From: Mycobacterium branderi
GTDB taxonomy: Bacteria; Actinomycetota; Actinomycetes; Mycobacteriales; Mycobacteriaceae
Reading direction: 5' to 3'
NCBI RefSeq assembly: GCF_010728725.1
Contig: NZ_AP022606.1
Span: 3,720,001 to 3,784,000 of the forward strand
Length of the DNA: 64,000 nucleotides
This document shows positions 36,162 to 46,844 of this stretch, piece after piece. How positions within the stretch are numbered: position 1 is the stretch's first letter; each line of letters opens with the position of its first letter. Under the pieces are notes generated by a model. That model was not told where the DNA came from. It saw nothing but the letters and a program-made list of their open reading frames with translations, and made no database searches. The position numbers and the translations under genes were made by a program.

Positions 36162-37589
36162 ATGACCCTGCACCCGTTGGCGCCCGGCACACAGGTGTTG
36201 GTCACCGGCGGCGGAATCACCGGGCAGTCGGTGCTCAGCGCACTCGACGAGCTGGGCGCGACGGCGACGTTGTGCGACGACAACCCGGCTGTGGCGGCCC
36301 TGACCCCGTCGGCTGCCGCCGAGCACATCACCGACTACGGCCTGGTGATCACCAGCCCGGGGTTCCCGCCGACCGCGCCGGTGCTGGCGGCGGCCGCGGC
36401 GGCGGGCGTGCCGGTCTGGGGCGACGTGGAACTGGCCTGGCGACTCGACGCGTCGGGCCACTACGGGCCGCCGCGCCGCTGGCTGGCCGTCACCGGCACC
36501 AACGGCAAGACCACGACCACGTCGATGCTGCATGCGATGCTCACCGCGGCGGGCCTGGACGCCCGGCTGTGCGGCAACATCGGCAATCCCGTGCTGGACG
36601 CGCTGCGGGAGCCGGCCGACCTGCTGGCCGTCGAGCTGTCGAGCTTCCAGCTGCACTGGGCGCCGTCACTACGCCCCGAAGCCGGTGTCGTGCTCAACGT
36701 CGCCGAGGACCACCTGGACTGGCACGGCAGCATGGCCGACTACGCCGCCGCCAAGGCGCGCGTCCTGCACGGCCGGGTGGCGGTCGTCGGGCTCGATGAT
36801 CACCGCGCCGCGGCGCTGCTGGACACCGCGACCGCGCCGGTACGGGTCGGCTTCCGGCTCGGCGAACCCGGCCCCGGCGAACTCGGCGTGCGCGACGAGC
36901 AGCTCGTCGATCGCGCCTTCGCCGACAGTTTGGCCCTGGCCCCGGTGTCGTCGATACCCGTGCCCGGGCCGGTGGGGGTGCTCGACGCGCTGGCCGCGGC
37001 GGCGCTGGCCCGCAGCGTCGGCGTTCCCCCCGACGCGATCCGCGAGGCGCTAGCGAGCTTCCGGGTGGGACGGCACCGCGCCGAGCTAATCGCCGTCGTC
37101 GACGGGATCAGCTACGTCGACGACTCGAAGGCCACCAACCCGCACGCCGCCGAGGCGTCCGTGCTGGCCTACCCGCGGGTGGTGTGGATCGCCGGAGGCC
37201 TGCTCAAGGGCGCGTCGGTCGACGACGCCGTGGTCAGGATGGCGCCGCGGCTGGTCGGGGCGGTGCTGATCGGCCGCGACCGGGCCAAGGTTGCCGAGGC
37301 GTTATCGCGACACGCGCCGGATGTCCCCGTCGTGGAGCTTGTGACAGGCGAGGATGCTGATATGCATGCGACTGCTGAGTCTCCTGTGACTCCTGTGACA
37401 AGAGTTGTTGTGCCCGGCGAGCCGTCCGGCAGTCGCGTGATGGCCGCGGCCGTGGCCGCTGCCCGCGACCTCGCCGCGCCCGGCGACACCGTGCTGCTGG
37501 CCCCCGCCGGAGCATCCTTCGACCAGTTCAGCGGCTATGCCGACCGTGGCGACGCGTTCGCCGCCGCGGTGCGCGCCACGACCCGGTAG
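36162..37589 (+). CDS. murD: UDP-MurNAc-L-Ala:D-Glu ligase MurD
   Basis: MurD adds D-glutamate to UDP-MurNAc-L-Ala. The ATP loop [14 protein letters not shown], the [12 protein letters not shown] metal site and [10 protein letters not shown] are visible. ATG 36162 starts one base after the mraY stop; GTG 36153, three codons earlier, is possible. 475 residues. The Rossmann-like N-terminal domain starts [12 protein letters not shown]. Confidence 0.94.
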   Translation: MTLHPLAPGTQVLVTGGGITGQSVLSALDELGATATLCDDNPAVAALTPSAAAEHITDYGLVITSPGFPPTAPVLAAAAAAGVPVWGDVELAWRLDASGHYGPPRRWLAVTGTNGKTTTTSMLHAMLTAAGLDARLCGNIGNPVLDALREPADLLAVELSSFQLHWAPSLRPEAGVVLNVAEDHLDWHGSMADYAAAKARVLHGRVAVVGLDDHRAAALLDTATAPVRVGFRLGEPGPGELGVRDEQLVDRAFADSLALAPVSSIPVPGPVGVLDALAAAALARSVGVPPDAIREALASFRVGRHRAELIAVVDGISYVDDSKATNPHAAEASVLAYPRVVWIAGGLLKGASVDDAVVRMAPRLVGAVLIGRDRAKVAEALSRHAPDVPVVELVTGEDADMHATAESPVTPVTRVVVPGEPSGSRVMAAAVAAARDLAAPGDTVLLAPAGASFDQFSGYADRGDAFAAAVRATTR

Positions 37590-37592
37590 GCG

Positions 37593-39194
37593 GTGGTGAC
37601 CAGCGCGCTGGCCCGGTTGCTGCACCGGGATCGCAAGGGTGGGGAAGCGGCCGAGGCGCCGGCCACCACCGCCGTTATGCCCAGGACTCGCTTCGGCAGC
37701 TGGCTGGGCCGGCCGATGACGTCGTTTCATCTGATCATCGCGGTGGCCGCGCTGCTGACCACGCTCGGGCTGATCATGGTGCTCTCCGCCTCGGGCGTCC
37801 GCTCCTACGACGTCGACGGATCGGCTTGGCTGATCTTCGGCCGCCAGGTGCTGTGGACGGTGATCGGCCTGGTGGCCTGCTATCTGGCGCTGCGGGTGCC
37901 GGTCCGGTTGATGCGACGGATGGCGTTTACCGGCTTCGCGATCACGATCGTGTTGTTGGTGTTGGTGCTCGTCCCCGGAATCGGCACCGTCGCCAACGGC
38001 TCCAGCAAGTGGTTCGTGGTGGCCGGCTTCTCGATGCAGCCATCCGAGCTGACCAAGATCGCTTTCGCGATCTGGGGGGCGCACCTGCTCGCGGCTCGGC
38101 GCATGGAGCGGGCCACACTGCGGGAGATGCTGATCCCGCTGGTGCCGGCCGCGGTGATCGCGCTGGCACTGATCGTCGCCCAGCCCGACCTCGGCCAGAC
38201 GGTATCGCTGGGCATCATCCTGCTGGCCCTGCTCTGGTATGCCGGTCTGCCGCTGCGGGTGTTCTGCAGCTCGCTGCTCGCGGTCGTCGTCTCCGCGGCG
38301 ATCCTGGCCATGTCGGAGGGCTATCGGTCCGAGCGGGTGCGGTCCTGGCTGGATCCCGGGCAGGATCCGCAGGACTCCGGCTATCAGGCCCGGCAGGCGA
38401 AGTTTGCGCTGGCCAACGGCGGCATCTTCGGCCATGGTCTTGGCCAGGGCACGGCGAAGTGGAATTACCTGCCCAACGCCCACAACGACTTCATCTTCGC
38501 GATCATCGGCGAGGAACTCGGCTTCGTCGGTGCCTGCGGGCTGTTGGCCTTGTTCGGATTGTTCGCCTACACCGGGATGCGCATCGCGCGACGCTCCGCC
38601 GACCCCTTCTTGCGGCTGCTGACCGCCACCACCACGATGTGGGTGCTCGGCCAATCCTTCATCAACGTCGGCTATGTGATCGGTCTGCTGCCCGTTACCG
38701 GGATTCAGTTGCCGCTGATTTCGGCGGGTGGAACATCAACGGCGACAACACTTCTCATGATCGGAATGATGGCCAATGCGGCGCGTCACGAACCCGAGGC
38801 GGTCGCCGCGCTGCGTGCCGGGCGCGACGACCGGATGAACCGGCTGCTGCGGCTGCCGTTGCCGGAGCCATACTCGCCGACCCGGGTGGAGGCGCTGCGC
38901 GACCGGCTGCGCGCTCGCCCGCAAAGCCCGCCGCCGCCGGCTTGGCCGGCCCGCGCCCGCACCGCCGACCGGCCCGCCCGGCGGTCTGGGGGTACCGCGC
39001 GGACCCGGGGGCGGCATGATGGAGGTGGTGATCGCCAGCGCGGCGCAGCCGGGCGCAGCGGGTCGCCACAGCACAACCGTGGTGATCGCCAGCGCGGCGC
39101 AACTGGGCGCGGCGGTGGGGCGCCGCCATGGCATGAACAGCGGCACGCACGCGGCGGGCGTGCTCGCGCACTGGAAGGTCAGCGTTACGGGTGA
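37593..39194 (+). CDS. ftsW: SEDS-family septal glycosyltransferase FtsW
   Basis: FtsW polymerises lipid II at the septum with PbpB. Ten hydrophobic helices follow a polar N-terminus. Family signatures include [33 protein letters not shown] and [15 protein letters not shown]. Two GTG codons in a row (37593, 37596) can start. The cytoplasmic C-terminal tail (from about residue 430) is basic and ends RALEGQRYG as in M. tuberculosis. Before that ending it contains two copies of the dispersed 54-base repeat. The GTGA overlap couples it to murG. 533 residues. Confidence 0.94.
   Translation: MVTSALARLLHRDRKGGEAAEAPATTAVMPRTRFGSWLGRPMTSFHLIIAVAALLTTLGLIMVLSASGVRSYDVDGSAWLIFGRQVLWTVIGLVACYLALRVPVRLMRRMAFTGFAITIVLLVLVLVPGIGTVANGSSKWFVVAGFSMQPSELTKIAFAIWGAHLLAARRMERATLREMLIPLVPAAVIALALIVAQPDLGQTVSLGIILLALLWYAGLPLRVFCSSLLAVVVSAAILAMSEGYRSERVRSWLDPGQDPQDSGYQARQAKFALANGGIFGHGLGQGTAKWNYLPNAHNDFIFAIIGEELGFVGACGLLALFGLFAYTGMRIARRSADPFLRLLTATTTMWVLGQSFINVGYVIGLLPVTGIQLPLISAGGTSTATTLLMIGMMANAARHEPEAVAALRAGRDDRMNRLLRLPLPEPYSPTRVEALRDRLRARPQSPPPPAWPARARTADRPARRSGGTARTRGRHDGGGDRQRGAAGRSGSPQHNRGDRQRGATGRGGGAPPWHEQRHARGGRARALEGQRYG
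39028..39119 (+). repeat. Tandem 54-bp repeat in the ftsW C-terminal tail
   Basis: Two diverged copies of the dispersed 40-base repeat at 39028-39067 and 39082-39119, again 54 bases apart. They begin GTGATCGCCAGCGCGGCGC where other copies have GCGATCGCAAGCGCGGCG. The ftsW frame stays open and reads [18 protein letters not shown] sequence here. Confidence 0.85.
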
Positions 39195-40357
39195 GGGACT
39201 CGGTCACAGAGCCGACCAGCGGGGTGAACGCCAACTCCCGGCCGGGCGGCACGTCGTTGTCGGTGGTGCTTGCCGGCGGCGGCACGGCCGGCCACGTCGA
39301 GCCCGCGATGGCCGTCGCTGATGCCCTGGTGGCGCTGGATCCACAGGTCCGCATCACTGCGCTGGGCACCCCGCGCGGCCTGGAAACCCGGCTGGTTCCC
39401 GAGCGTGGCTACCACCTCGAGCTGATCACCCCGGTTCCCTTGCCTCGCAAGCCGACTGGAGACCTGCTCCGGCTGCCGCCGAGGGTAATGCGCGCGGTCC
39501 GGCAAACCCGTGCCGTGCTCGACGGCGTCGCCGCCGACGTCGTGGTCGGGTTCGGCGGATACGTAGCGCTGCCGGCCTACCTGGCCGCTCGGCGGCGTCG
39601 TGTCCCGGTGGTCATCCACGAGGCCAACGCCAGCGCGGGGCTGGCGAACCGGGTCGGGGCCCGCTCCGCGCAACGCGTGCTGTCCGCGGTGCCCGATTGC
39701 GGGCTCCCGCGCGCCGAAGTGGTCGGCGTGCCGGTCCGCTCGGCGATCACCTCGCTGGACCGTGCGGCGCTGCGGTCGACGGCGCGGGCGCACTTCGGCT
39801 TCGCCGACGACGCGCGGGTGCTGCTCGTGTTCGGCGGCTCGCAGGGCGCGGCGTCGATCAACCGGGCCGTCGCCGCGGCCGCCGCGGACTTGGCCGCGGC
39901 CGGCGTGTCCGTGCTGCACGCCTACGGCGCCAAGAACACCCTCGACTTGCGCGCTCCGGCGCCAGGCGATCCGCCTTATGTGGCCGTGCCGTATCTGGAC
40001 CGGATGGAATTGGCTTATGCCGCCGCCGATCTGGCGATCTGCCGGTCGGGGGCGATGACCGTGGCCGAAGTGTCGGCGGTCGGCCTGCCGGCGGTCTACG
40101 TGCCGCTGCCGATCGGCAACGGCGAGCAGCGGCTCAACGCGCTGCCGGTGGTCAACGCCGGCGGCGGCATGCTGGTCGCCGACGCCGAGCTGACGCCGGG
40201 CTTCGTTGCCGAGCAGGTAGCCGGGCTGCTCACCGACACGCCGCGGCTGGCGGCGATGACGACGGCCGCGGCGCGGGTGGGGCACCGCGACGCGGCCGAG
40301 CAGGTCGCACGTGTCGCGCTGGACGTGGCGTGCGCCGTGCGGCGGGAGCGGCGATGA
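39191..40357 (+). CDS. murG: Lipid II synthase MurG
   Basis: MurG adds GlcNAc from UDP-GlcNAc to lipid I at the cytoplasmic face. The GT28 signatures are [17 protein letters not shown] near the N-terminus, [11 protein letters not shown] in the middle, and [18 protein letters not shown] followed by [11 protein letters not shown] 39191 overlaps the ftsW stop. 388 residues, a little shorter than M. tuberculosis MurG because the N-terminal extension is brief. Confidence 0.95.
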   Translation: MRDSVTEPTSGVNANSRPGGTSLSVVLAGGGTAGHVEPAMAVADALVALDPQVRITALGTPRGLETRLVPERGYHLELITPVPLPRKPTGDLLRLPPRVMRAVRQTRAVLDGVAADVVVGFGGYVALPAYLAARRRRVPVVIHEANASAGLANRVGARSAQRVLSAVPDCGLPRAEVVGVPVRSAITSLDRAALRSTARAHFGFADDARVLLVFGGSQGAASINRAVAAAAADLAAAGVSVLHAYGAKNTLDLRAPAPGDPPYVAVPYLDRMELAYAAADLAICRSGAMTVAEVSAVGLPAVYVPLPIGNGEQRLNALPVVNAGGGMLVADAELTPGFVAEQVAGLLTDTPRLAAMTTAAARVGHRDAAEQVARVALDVACAVRRERR

Positions 40358-41811
40358 CCGCCGAGCCGTTGCCCCGCGAGCTGCAGCGTGTCCACATGGT
40401 CGGCATCGGGGGAGCCGGCATGTCGGGCATCGCCCGCATCCTGCTCGATCGCGGGGGGATGGTCTCGGGGTCGGATGCCAAGGAGTCGCGTGGAGTGCGC
40501 GCGCTGCGGGCCCGCGGTGCAGTGATCCGGATCGGCCACGACGCGTCGTCGCTGGACCTGCTGCCGGGCGGCGCCACCGCGGTGATCACCACGCACGCCG
40601 CGATCCCGAAAACCAACCCGGAGCTCGTCGAGGCCCGTCGGCGCGGCATCCCGGTGGTGTTGCGCCCGGCGGTGCTGGCCAAGCTGATGGCCGGGCGCAC
40701 CACGCTGATGGTGACCGGCACGCACGGTAAGACCACGACGACGTCGATGCTCATCGTCGCGCTGCAGCACTGCGGCAAAGACCCGTCGTTCGCGGTCGGC
40801 GGCGAGATGGGGGAGGCCGGCACCAACGCCCACCACGGCAGCGGCGACTATTTCATCGCCGAGGCCGACGAGAGCGACGGATCGCTGCTGGAATACACCC
40901 CGAACGTCGCCGTGGTCACCAACATCGAATCGGACCACTTGGACTTCTTCGGCAGCGCCGACGCCTACGCGGCGGTGTTCGACTCGTTCGTGGAACGGCT
41001 CGCGCCGGGCGGTGCGCTGGTGGTCTGCACCGACGACCCAGGCGCGGCGGCATTGGCCGAACGCACTGCGGCGCTGGGGATTCGGGTGCTGCGCTACGGC
41101 TCGTCGGGCGACCAGTTGGCCGGCACGCTGCTGTCCTGGGAGCAGCAGGGCACCGGTGCGGTGGCGCATATCGAGCTGGCCGGCGAAACCCGCCCGTGGG
41201 TGATGCGGCTGTCGGTGCCCGGCCGGCACATGGCGCTCAACGCGCTGGGCGCGCTGCTGGCCGCCGTCGAGATCGGTGCTGCGCCGGATTGCGTGCTCGA
41301 CGGGCTGGCCGGCTTCGAAGGAGTGCGTCGGCGCTTCGAGTTGATCGGCACCGCGGCGTCGGTGCGGGTGTTCGACGACTACGCGCATCACCCGACTGAG
41401 ATCAGCGCGACGCTGGCCGCGGTCCGCACCCTGCTCGAGCAGAGCGGCAGCGGTCGGTCGGTGGCGGTGTTCCAGCCCCATTTATACTCCCGCACAAGGG
41501 ATTTCGCGGCGCAGTTCGGCCGGGCGCTCGACGCGGCCGACGAGGTTTTCGTGCTTGACGTCTACGCGGCGCGCGAACAGCCGCTGGCGGGCGTCAGCGG
41601 CGCCAGCGTGGCCGAGCACGTCAGCGTGCCGGTGCACTACGTACCCGACTTCTCCGCGGTCGCCGAAGCGGTGGCCGCGGCCGCCGGGCCGGGCGACGTC
41701 GTCGTCACCATGGGCGCAGGCGACGTGACCATGCTGGGGCCAGAGATCCTCGCCGCGCTGCGGGTGCGCGCCAACCGCAGCACGCCGGGGCAGCCGGGGA
41801 TGTTGTTGTGA
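40354..41811 (+). CDS. murC: UDP-MurNAc:L-Ala ligase MurC
   Basis: MurC adds L-alanine to UDP-MurNAc, the first stem-peptide step. The N-terminal [14 protein letters not shown], the ATP loop [22 protein letters not shown] and [11 protein letters not shown] are all present. ATG 40354 overlaps the murG stop. 485 residues. It ends in GTGA shared with ftsQ. Confidence 0.96.
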   Translation: MTAEPLPRELQRVHMVGIGGAGMSGIARILLDRGGMVSGSDAKESRGVRALRARGAVIRIGHDASSLDLLPGGATAVITTHAAIPKTNPELVEARRRGIPVVLRPAVLAKLMAGRTTLMVTGTHGKTTTTSMLIVALQHCGKDPSFAVGGEMGEAGTNAHHGSGDYFIAEADESDGSLLEYTPNVAVVTNIESDHLDFFGSADAYAAVFDSFVERLAPGGALVVCTDDPGAAALAERTAALGIRVLRYGSSGDQLAGTLLSWEQQGTGAVAHIELAGETRPWVMRLSVPGRHMALNALGALLAAVEIGAAPDCVLDGLAGFEGVRRRFELIGTAASVRVFDDYAHHPTEISATLAAVRTLLEQSGSGRSVAVFQPHLYSRTRDFAAQFGRALDAADEVFVLDVYAAREQPLAGVSGASVAEHVSVPVHYVPDFSAVAEAVAAAAGPGDVVVTMGAGDVTMLGPEILAALRVRANRSTPGQPGMLL

Positions 41812-42710
41812 CCGAGCCGAACGATGCGCCGGCCGAGGTCGTGACCGAACCGATCTTCGCGGCCGGGCCGCCGCCGGAGGGGCCTCCCCCCGGGGAATTC
41901 GAGGGGCCCCGTCGGCGGGCTCGCCGGGAACGCGCCGAGCGCCGTGCGGCGCAGGCCCGCGCGCGGGCGATCGAGCAAGCCCGCCGCGAAGCCAAACGCC
42001 GGGCCCGCGGAGGCGACGGCGAGTCGAAACCCGTTCCGCGAGGGGCGGTTCGGGGGCTGAAGATGGCGCTGGCGACCATCCTGTTGTCGGTGCTCGTCGT
42101 CGGGCTGGGACTGATTCTGTATTTCACGCCGGTGATGTCGGCGCGCAGCATCGTCGTCACCGGAACGGGGGTGGTCACCCGCGAGGAGGTGCTCGACGCT
42201 GCCAAGGTGCGGCCGGGCACGCCGTTGCTTCAGATCGACACCGGCGCAGTCGCCGACCGGGTGGCGGCCATCCGCCGGGTGGCCAGCGCGCGGGTCCAGC
42301 GCCAGTACCCGTCGGCGCTGCGGATCACCATCGCTGAGCGAATCCCGGTGGTGGTCAAGGATTTTCCCGACGGTCCGCATCTCTACGACCGCGACGGCGT
42401 CGACTTCGCGACCGCGCCGCCGCCGCCCGCGTTGGCCTACCTCGACGTCGACAACCCCGGCCCGAGCGACCCCGCGACCAAGGCCGCCCTGGAGGTGCTG
42501 ACCGCGCTGCGACCCGAGGTGGCCGGACAGGTCGGTCGGGTAGCGGCGCCGTCGGTTTCCTCGATCACGCTGACCCTGACCGACGGTCGCACGGTGATCT
42601 GGGGGACCACCGACCGCACCGAGGAGAAGGCCGAGAAGCTGGCGGCGCTGCTGACCCAGCCCGGGCACACCTACGACGTGTCCAGCCCCGACTTGCCGAC
42701 GGTCAAGTAG
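41808..42710 (+). CDS. ftsQ: Cell division protein FtsQ
   Basis: A bitopic divisome protein that links FtsL-like and other partners. It has a long basic cytoplasmic N-terminus (Arg/Ala-rich, to about residue 80) and one helix ([19 protein letters not shown]). A POTRA domain starting [21 protein letters not shown] and the FtsQ domain with [19 protein letters not shown] follow. GTG 41808 overlaps the murC stop. 300 residues. Its stop is followed by a 182-base gap before ftsZ, with an independent promoter likely. Confidence 0.93.
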   Translation: MTEPNDAPAEVVTEPIFAAGPPPEGPPPGEFEGPRRRARRERAERRAAQARARAIEQARREAKRRARGGDGESKPVPRGAVRGLKMALATILLSVLVVGLGLILYFTPVMSARSIVVTGTGVVTREEVLDAAKVRPGTPLLQIDTGAVADRVAAIRRVASARVQRQYPSALRITIAERIPVVVKDFPDGPHLYDRDGVDFATAPPPPALAYLDVDNPGPSDPATKAALEVLTALRPEVAGQVGRVAAPSVSSITLTLTDGRTVIWGTTDRTEEKAEKLAALLTQPGHTYDVSSPDLPTVK

Positions 42711-42805
42711 GCGCCGAACCGCCCAAAAATTTGCGTGCGCCGCGTCGGCGCGCCTGCGCGGATAGCGCGCGCCGTGCCCATACCGTTCTGTTTGCGCGGA
42801 ACTAC

Positions 42806-42842
42806 TTGACATAACTCTAACCCTTTACTTGAGGTTTAGGTT
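42806..42842 (+). promoter_or_regulatory. Candidate ftsZ promoter region
   Basis: A TTGACA hexamer at 42806-42811 lies in an AT-rich patch (ATAACTCTAACCCTTTACTTG) about 80 bases before the ftsZ ATG. I see no convincing -10 box at 17 bases; TACTTG at 42826 is nearest. ftsZ of mycobacteria is known to have its own promoters in this gap. Confidence 0.4.
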
Positions 42843-42892
42843 TGCCAGGCGGTGACGCCACCAGGCCAAAGTCCCACAGGGAGGAAGACGGA

Positions 42893-44035
42893 ATGATGAC
42901 CCCCCCGCATAACTACCTGGCCGTCATCAAAGTCGTGGGTATCGGGGGCGGCGGTGTCAACGCCGTCAACCGGATGATCGAGCAGGGGCTCAAGGGCGTG
43001 GAGTTCATCGCCATCAACACCGACGCCCAGGCGCTGTTGATGAGCGATGCCGACGTCAAGCTCGACGTCGGGCGCGACTCCACCCGCGGCTTGGGCGCCG
43101 GCGCCGACCCCGAGGTCGGGCGTAAGGCCGCCGAGGACGCCAAGGACGAGATCGAGGAGCTGCTGCGCGGGGCCGACATGGTGTTCGTCACCGCCGGCGA
43201 AGGCGGCGGCACCGGAACGGGCGGGGCACCCGTCGTCGCCAGCATCGCTCGCAAGCTGGGCGCGCTGACCGTCGGCGTCGTCACCCGGCCGTTCTCCTTC
43301 GAGGGCAAGCGGCGTGGCCTGCAGGCCGAGACCGGCATCACCACGCTGCGGGAAAGCTGCGACACCCTGATCGTGATTCCCAACGACCGGCTGCTGCAGA
43401 TGGGCGATGCCGCGGTGTCGCTGATGGACGCCTTCCGCAGCGCCGACGAGGTGCTGCTCAATGGCGTGCAGGGCATCACCGACCTGATCACCACGCCGGG
43501 GCTGATCAACGTCGACTTCGCCGACGTCAAGGGCATCATGTCCGGCGCCGGCACCGCGCTGATGGGCATCGGCTCGGCCCGCGGCGACGGCCGGGCGCTC
43601 AAGGCCGCCGAGATCGCGATCAACTCGCCGCTGCTCGAGCAGTCGATGGAGGGCGCCCGCGGTGTGCTGATGTCGATCGCCGGCGGCAGCGACCTGGGTC
43701 TGTTCGAAATCAACGAGGCCGCCTCGCTGGTGCAGGACGCGGCCCACCAGGACGCCAACATCATCTTCGGCACGGTCATCGACGACTCGCTGGGCGACGA
43801 AGTCCGGGTGACGGTGATCGCGGCCGGGTTCGACGCCGCCGGGCCGGGCCGCAAGCCGATCGTCGGCAGCGGCCAGGGCCAAACGATCGCGCCCGGGAAG
43901 GCCGGCAAGGTGGCCTCGCCGCTGTTCGAGCCCGCGGACGCGGTCAGTGTGCCGCTGCAGACCAACGGCTCAACCTTGGACATCGGCGGGGAGGACGACG
44001 AGGACGTCGACGTGCCGCCGTTCATGCGGCGCTAG
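42893..44035 (+). CDS. ftsZ: Cell division GTPase FtsZ
   Basis: FtsZ is the tubulin homologue that forms the division ring. The GTP-binding signature [13 protein letters not shown], the N-terminal [13 protein letters not shown], and the T7 loop [13 protein letters not shown] are present. The C-terminal tail ends [13 protein letters not shown], the peptide that binds SepF and FtsW. ATG 42893 is eight bases after GGAGG; ATG 42896 directly follows. 380 residues, nearly identical to M. tuberculosis in the core. Confidence 0.97.
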   Translation: MMTPPHNYLAVIKVVGIGGGGVNAVNRMIEQGLKGVEFIAINTDAQALLMSDADVKLDVGRDSTRGLGAGADPEVGRKAAEDAKDEIEELLRGADMVFVTAGEGGGTGTGGAPVVASIARKLGALTVGVVTRPFSFEGKRRGLQAETGITTLRESCDTLIVIPNDRLLQMGDAAVSLMDAFRSADEVLLNGVQGITDLITTPGLINVDFADVKGIMSGAGTALMGIGSARGDGRALKAAEIAINSPLLEQSMEGARGVLMSIAGGSDLGLFEINEAASLVQDAAHQDANIIFGTVIDDSLGDEVRVTVIAAGFDAAGPGRKPIVGSGQGQTIAPGKAGKVASPLFEPADAVSVPLQTNGSTLDIGGEDDEDVDVPPFMRR

Positions 44036-44064
44036 CCCCTCGCCGCCGCACGGATACTGGGCAC

Positions 44065-44763
44065 GTGAGCGTTCGCATCCGGCGGGTGACGACCACCCGG
44101 GCGGGCGGTGTCTCTGCGCCGCCGTACGACAGCTTCAACCTCGGCGACCACGTGGGCGACGACCCCGCTGCGGTGGCGGCCAACAGGACCAGGTTGGGCG
44201 CGGCCATCGGGCACCCGCTGGTTTGGATGAACCAGGTCCACGGCGACCGGGTCGAGGTCGTCGACGGTCCACGCGACAGTGCGGTCGACGCGACCGATGC
44301 ACTGGTCACCGCGAAGCCTCACCTGGCGCTGGCGGTGCTCTCCGCCGACTGTGTGCCGGTGCTGATGGCCGATGCACGCGCCGGGGTGGTGGCCGCGGTG
44401 CACGCCGGTCGCGTCGGGGCGGCCGCCGGCGTGGTGGCCCGCACCCTGGAGACGATGCTGGCCGTCGGCGCGCACACCGAAGACATTTCCGCTCTGCTCG
44501 GGCCCGCGGTCAGCGGCCGCAACTACGAGGTGCCCGCCGCGATGGCCGACGAGGTGGAAGCGACGCTGCCGGGAAGTCGCACCACCACCGCGGCCGGTAC
44601 CCCTGGTTTGGACCTTCGCGCCGGAATCGTCTGCCAGCTCAAGGATTTGGGGGTGAGCGCCATCGACGTCGACCCGCGTTGCACGGTCGAGGACACCAGC
44701 CTGTTCAGCCATCGCCGCGGCGCGCCGACCGGGCGGATGGCGTCGGTGGTGTGGATCGAATGA
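44065..44763 (+). CDS. YfiH/LACC1-family polyphenol oxidase-like protein
   Basis: A 232-residue YfiH family protein; relatives are purine nucleoside phosphorylase/deaminases with a metal site, and the gene usually follows ftsZ. The conserved His and Cys residues are in MNQVHGDRVEV, LSADCVPVLMAD and AAVHAGRVGA. GTG 44065 is the start. Its stop overlaps the next gene (ATGA). The older laccase name is doubtful. M. tuberculosis orthologue: Rv2149c. Confidence 0.88.
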   Translation: MSVRIRRVTTTRAGGVSAPPYDSFNLGDHVGDDPAAVAANRTRLGAAIGHPLVWMNQVHGDRVEVVDGPRDSAVDATDALVTAKPHLALAVLSADCVPVLMADARAGVVAAVHAGRVGAAAGVVARTLETMLAVGAHTEDISALLGPAVSGRNYEVPAAMADEVEATLPGSRTTTAAGTPGLDLRAGIVCQLKDLGVSAIDVDPRCTVEDTSLFSHRRGAPTGRMASVVWIE

Positions 44764-45515
44764 CCGCCGTGCTGCGCAACCGGGAATCCGAATTGGCCGA
44801 CGCCTTGAGCGCACTGCGCAGGCGCCTTGCGGCGGCCGCCGAGGCAGCCGGACGCAATGTCGACGAAATTGAACTTCTGCCGATTACCAAATTCTTTCCG
44901 GCAACCGATGTGGCGATTTTGTCGCGATTGGGATGCGCGGCGTTCGGCGAATCCCGGGAACAGGAAGCGTCGGCGAAGGTGCGACAACTCCAGGAGTTGC
45001 TGGGGCCCGCCTCGGCCGCGGTGCGCTGGCACATGGTGGGCCAGATCCAGCGCAACAAGGCCCGGTCGCTGGCCACGTGGGCGCACACCGCCCACTCGGT
45101 CAGCAGCACCCGGGTGGTGACGGCGCTCGAGCGGGCGGTGGGCGCGGCGCTGCAGGAGGGTCGACGCGAACATCCGCTGCGGGTATACGTGCAGGTCAGC
45201 CTGGACGGCGACGTGTTGCGCGGCGGCGTCGACATCTCCCAGCCCGACGCCGTCGACGAAATCTGTACCCGGGTCGAGGCCGCCGATGCGCTGGAATTCG
45301 TCGGGTTGATGGCCATCCCGCCGCTGGACTGGGATGCCGAGACCGCGTTCGCGCGGCTGCAATCCGAGCACCGTCGGGTCCGACAGTCGCACCCGAACGC
45401 GATCGGATTGTCGGCCGGGATGTCAAACGACCTGGAAGCGGCTGTCAAACATGGTTCGACCTGTGTGCGTGTCGGTACCGCGTTAATGGGCCGCCGACCG
45501 TTACGGTCACCGTGA
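44760..45515 (+). CDS. YggS/PROSC-family PLP-binding protein
   Basis: A 251-residue single-domain PLP-binding protein, thought to balance vitamin B6 and amino acid pools. The PLP lysine is in LLPITKFF, and the phosphate-binding end [24 protein letters not shown] is present. ATG 44760 overlaps the previous stop. It is the usual gene between yfiH and sepF in actinobacteria and corresponds to Rv2148c. Confidence 0.92.
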   Translation: MTAVLRNRESELADALSALRRRLAAAAEAAGRNVDEIELLPITKFFPATDVAILSRLGCAAFGESREQEASAKVRQLQELLGPASAAVRWHMVGQIQRNKARSLATWAHTAHSVSSTRVVTALERAVGAALQEGRREHPLRVYVQVSLDGDVLRGGVDISQPDAVDEICTRVEAADALEFVGLMAIPPLDWDAETAFARLQSEHRRVRQSHPNAIGLSAGMSNDLEAAVKHGSTCVRVGTALMGRRPLRSP

Positions 45516-45582
45516 ACTAGTCACTCCAGTCACATCTTCATCACAGACACCGAATCTTCAGCCGCCAAGAAGGGGTCCCGAG

Positions 45583-46221
45583 ATGAGCACACTCCACAAG
45601 GTCAAGGCCTACTTCGGTATGGCGCCGATGGAGGACTACGACGACGAGTACTACGACGACGACCGTGCTCCCACCCAGCACGGCTACTCGCGCCGCCGGT
45701 TCGGCGACGACGGGTACGACCGCTACGAGGGGCGCGACTACGACGACCCCCGCGGTGAGCCCGCCGACTACCCGCCGGGCAGCTACCGCGGCGGCTACGG
45801 CGACGACCACCGCTTCCGGTCCCGCGACTACGAGCGCACCGAGCTGGCCCGGCCGCGGTTCGGCGCGCTGCGAGGGTCGACGCGCGGCGCTCTGGCGATG
45901 GACCCGCGCCGGATGGCCATGCTGTTCGAAGAGGGCAGCCCGCTGTCGAAGATCACCACGCTGCGGCCCAAGGACTACAGCGAAGCCCGCACCATCGGCG
46001 AGCGCTTCCGCGACGGCACCCCGGTGATCATGGATCTGGTGTCGATGGACAACGCCGACGCCAAGAGGCTGGTCGACTTCGCGGCAGGGCTGGCCTTCGC
46101 GCTGCGGGGCTCGTTCGACAAGGTCGCGACCAAGGTGTTTCTGCTCTCGCCCGCCGACGTCGACGTGACTCCGGAGGAACGTCGCCGGATCGCCGAAACC
46201 GGTTTCTACGCCTACCAGTAA
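45583..46221 (+). CDS. sepF: Cell division protein SepF
   Basis: SepF tethers FtsZ to the membrane; in mycobacteria, which lack FtsA and ZipA, it is essential for the ring. The 212-residue protein has an N-terminal amphipathic helix ([13 protein letters not shown]), a disordered Tyr/Asp/Arg-rich linker (about residues 17-100), and the SepF domain ([24 protein letters not shown] to the end). ATG 45583 has an AAGAAGGGG site. Confidence 0.95.
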   Translation: MSTLHKVKAYFGMAPMEDYDDEYYDDDRAPTQHGYSRRRFGDDGYDRYEGRDYDDPRGEPADYPPGSYRGGYGDDHRFRSRDYERTELARPRFGALRGSTRGALAMDPRRMAMLFEEGSPLSKITTLRPKDYSEARTIGERFRDGTPVIMDLVSMDNADAKRLVDFAAGLAFALRGSFDKVATKVFLLSPADVDVTPEERRRIAETGFYAYQ

Positions 46222-46323
46222 CCGGGCCCGCTAGCCCTGGCCGGGTAGGCTGACACTCACCGCGCCGGCCACCGTCGGCGCAGTCGTGAATGTCACATCC
46301 TCATCAGTAAGGTCGGGCTCTCG

Positions 46324-46614
46324 TTGGCGGTGTTCTTCAAAATCCTGGGCTTTGCGCTGTTCATCTTCTGGCTCCTGCTGATCGCCCGGGTGGTCATCGA
46401 GTTCATCCGGTCGTTCAGCCGCGACTGGCGGCCCCGTGGCGCCACCGTGGTGGTCCTGGAACTCATCATGTCGCTCACCGATCCGCCGGTGAAGCTGCTG
46501 CGCCGGCTGATCCCGCAGCTCACCATCGGCGCCGTCCGCTTCGACCTGTCGATCATGGTGCTACTGCTGGTGGCGTTCATCGGCATGCAACTGGCCTTCA
46601 GCGCCGCCGTCTGA
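46324..46614 (+). CDS. YggT-family membrane protein (Rv2146c-type)
   Basis: A 96-residue YggT protein with two hydrophobic segments, one at each end, around a middle RSFSRDWRPRGATVVVLELIMSLTDPPVKLLRR. This is the family layout. TTG 46324 gives the same length as M. tuberculosis. A later GTG (46330) is possible. It lies between sepF and wag31 as in most actinobacteria. Function unknown, perhaps in osmotic or division control. Confidence 0.87.
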   Translation: MAVFFKILGFALFIFWLLLIARVVIEFIRSFSRDWRPRGATVVVLELIMSLTDPPVKLLRRLIPQLTIGAVRFDLSIMVLLLVAFIGMQLAFSAAV

Positions 46615-46662
46615 CCCGGCGCTCTGCGAGTAAGACCGTTTGCGGCAGCAGCATTTTGGATT

Positions 46663-46692
46663 CTTAAGGCAGTGATTTCGACTGCTCTTAAA
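46663..46692. repeat. Imperfect inverted repeat upstream of wag31
   Basis: CTTAAGGCAGT at 46663-46673 faces ACTGCTCTTAA at 46681-46691, a stem with a one-base bulge and a seven-base loop, in an AT-rich part of the 230-base gap before wag31. It may be an operator or a terminator for the yggT-like gene; the sequence does not decide between them. The rest of the gap (46693-46844) holds no other feature that I can name. Confidence 0.5.
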
Positions 46693-46844
46693 GTTTGAAA
46701 TTCGGTCTTAATTATCGGGCGAATCGGCAACCGGCGGGTCTGGTGTGACAGGATGGGCGGCAGTTGCAGTACGGCTACGACACTGTTCATGCCGATCTAC
46801 ACTTTCCAGATCGGTTTGACCGTCCAGACTCGAGGGGGCAAACA

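Noticed and set aside
34697..36331. 544-codon minus-strand open frame across murF, mraY and murD
   Set aside because: Spans three genes with clear catalytic motifs; no motif in the antisense product.
39697..41811. 704-codon open frame suggesting a murG-murC fusion
   Set aside because: The first 219 codons are murG read in the wrong frame; murC starts at ATG 40354, overlapping the murG stop.
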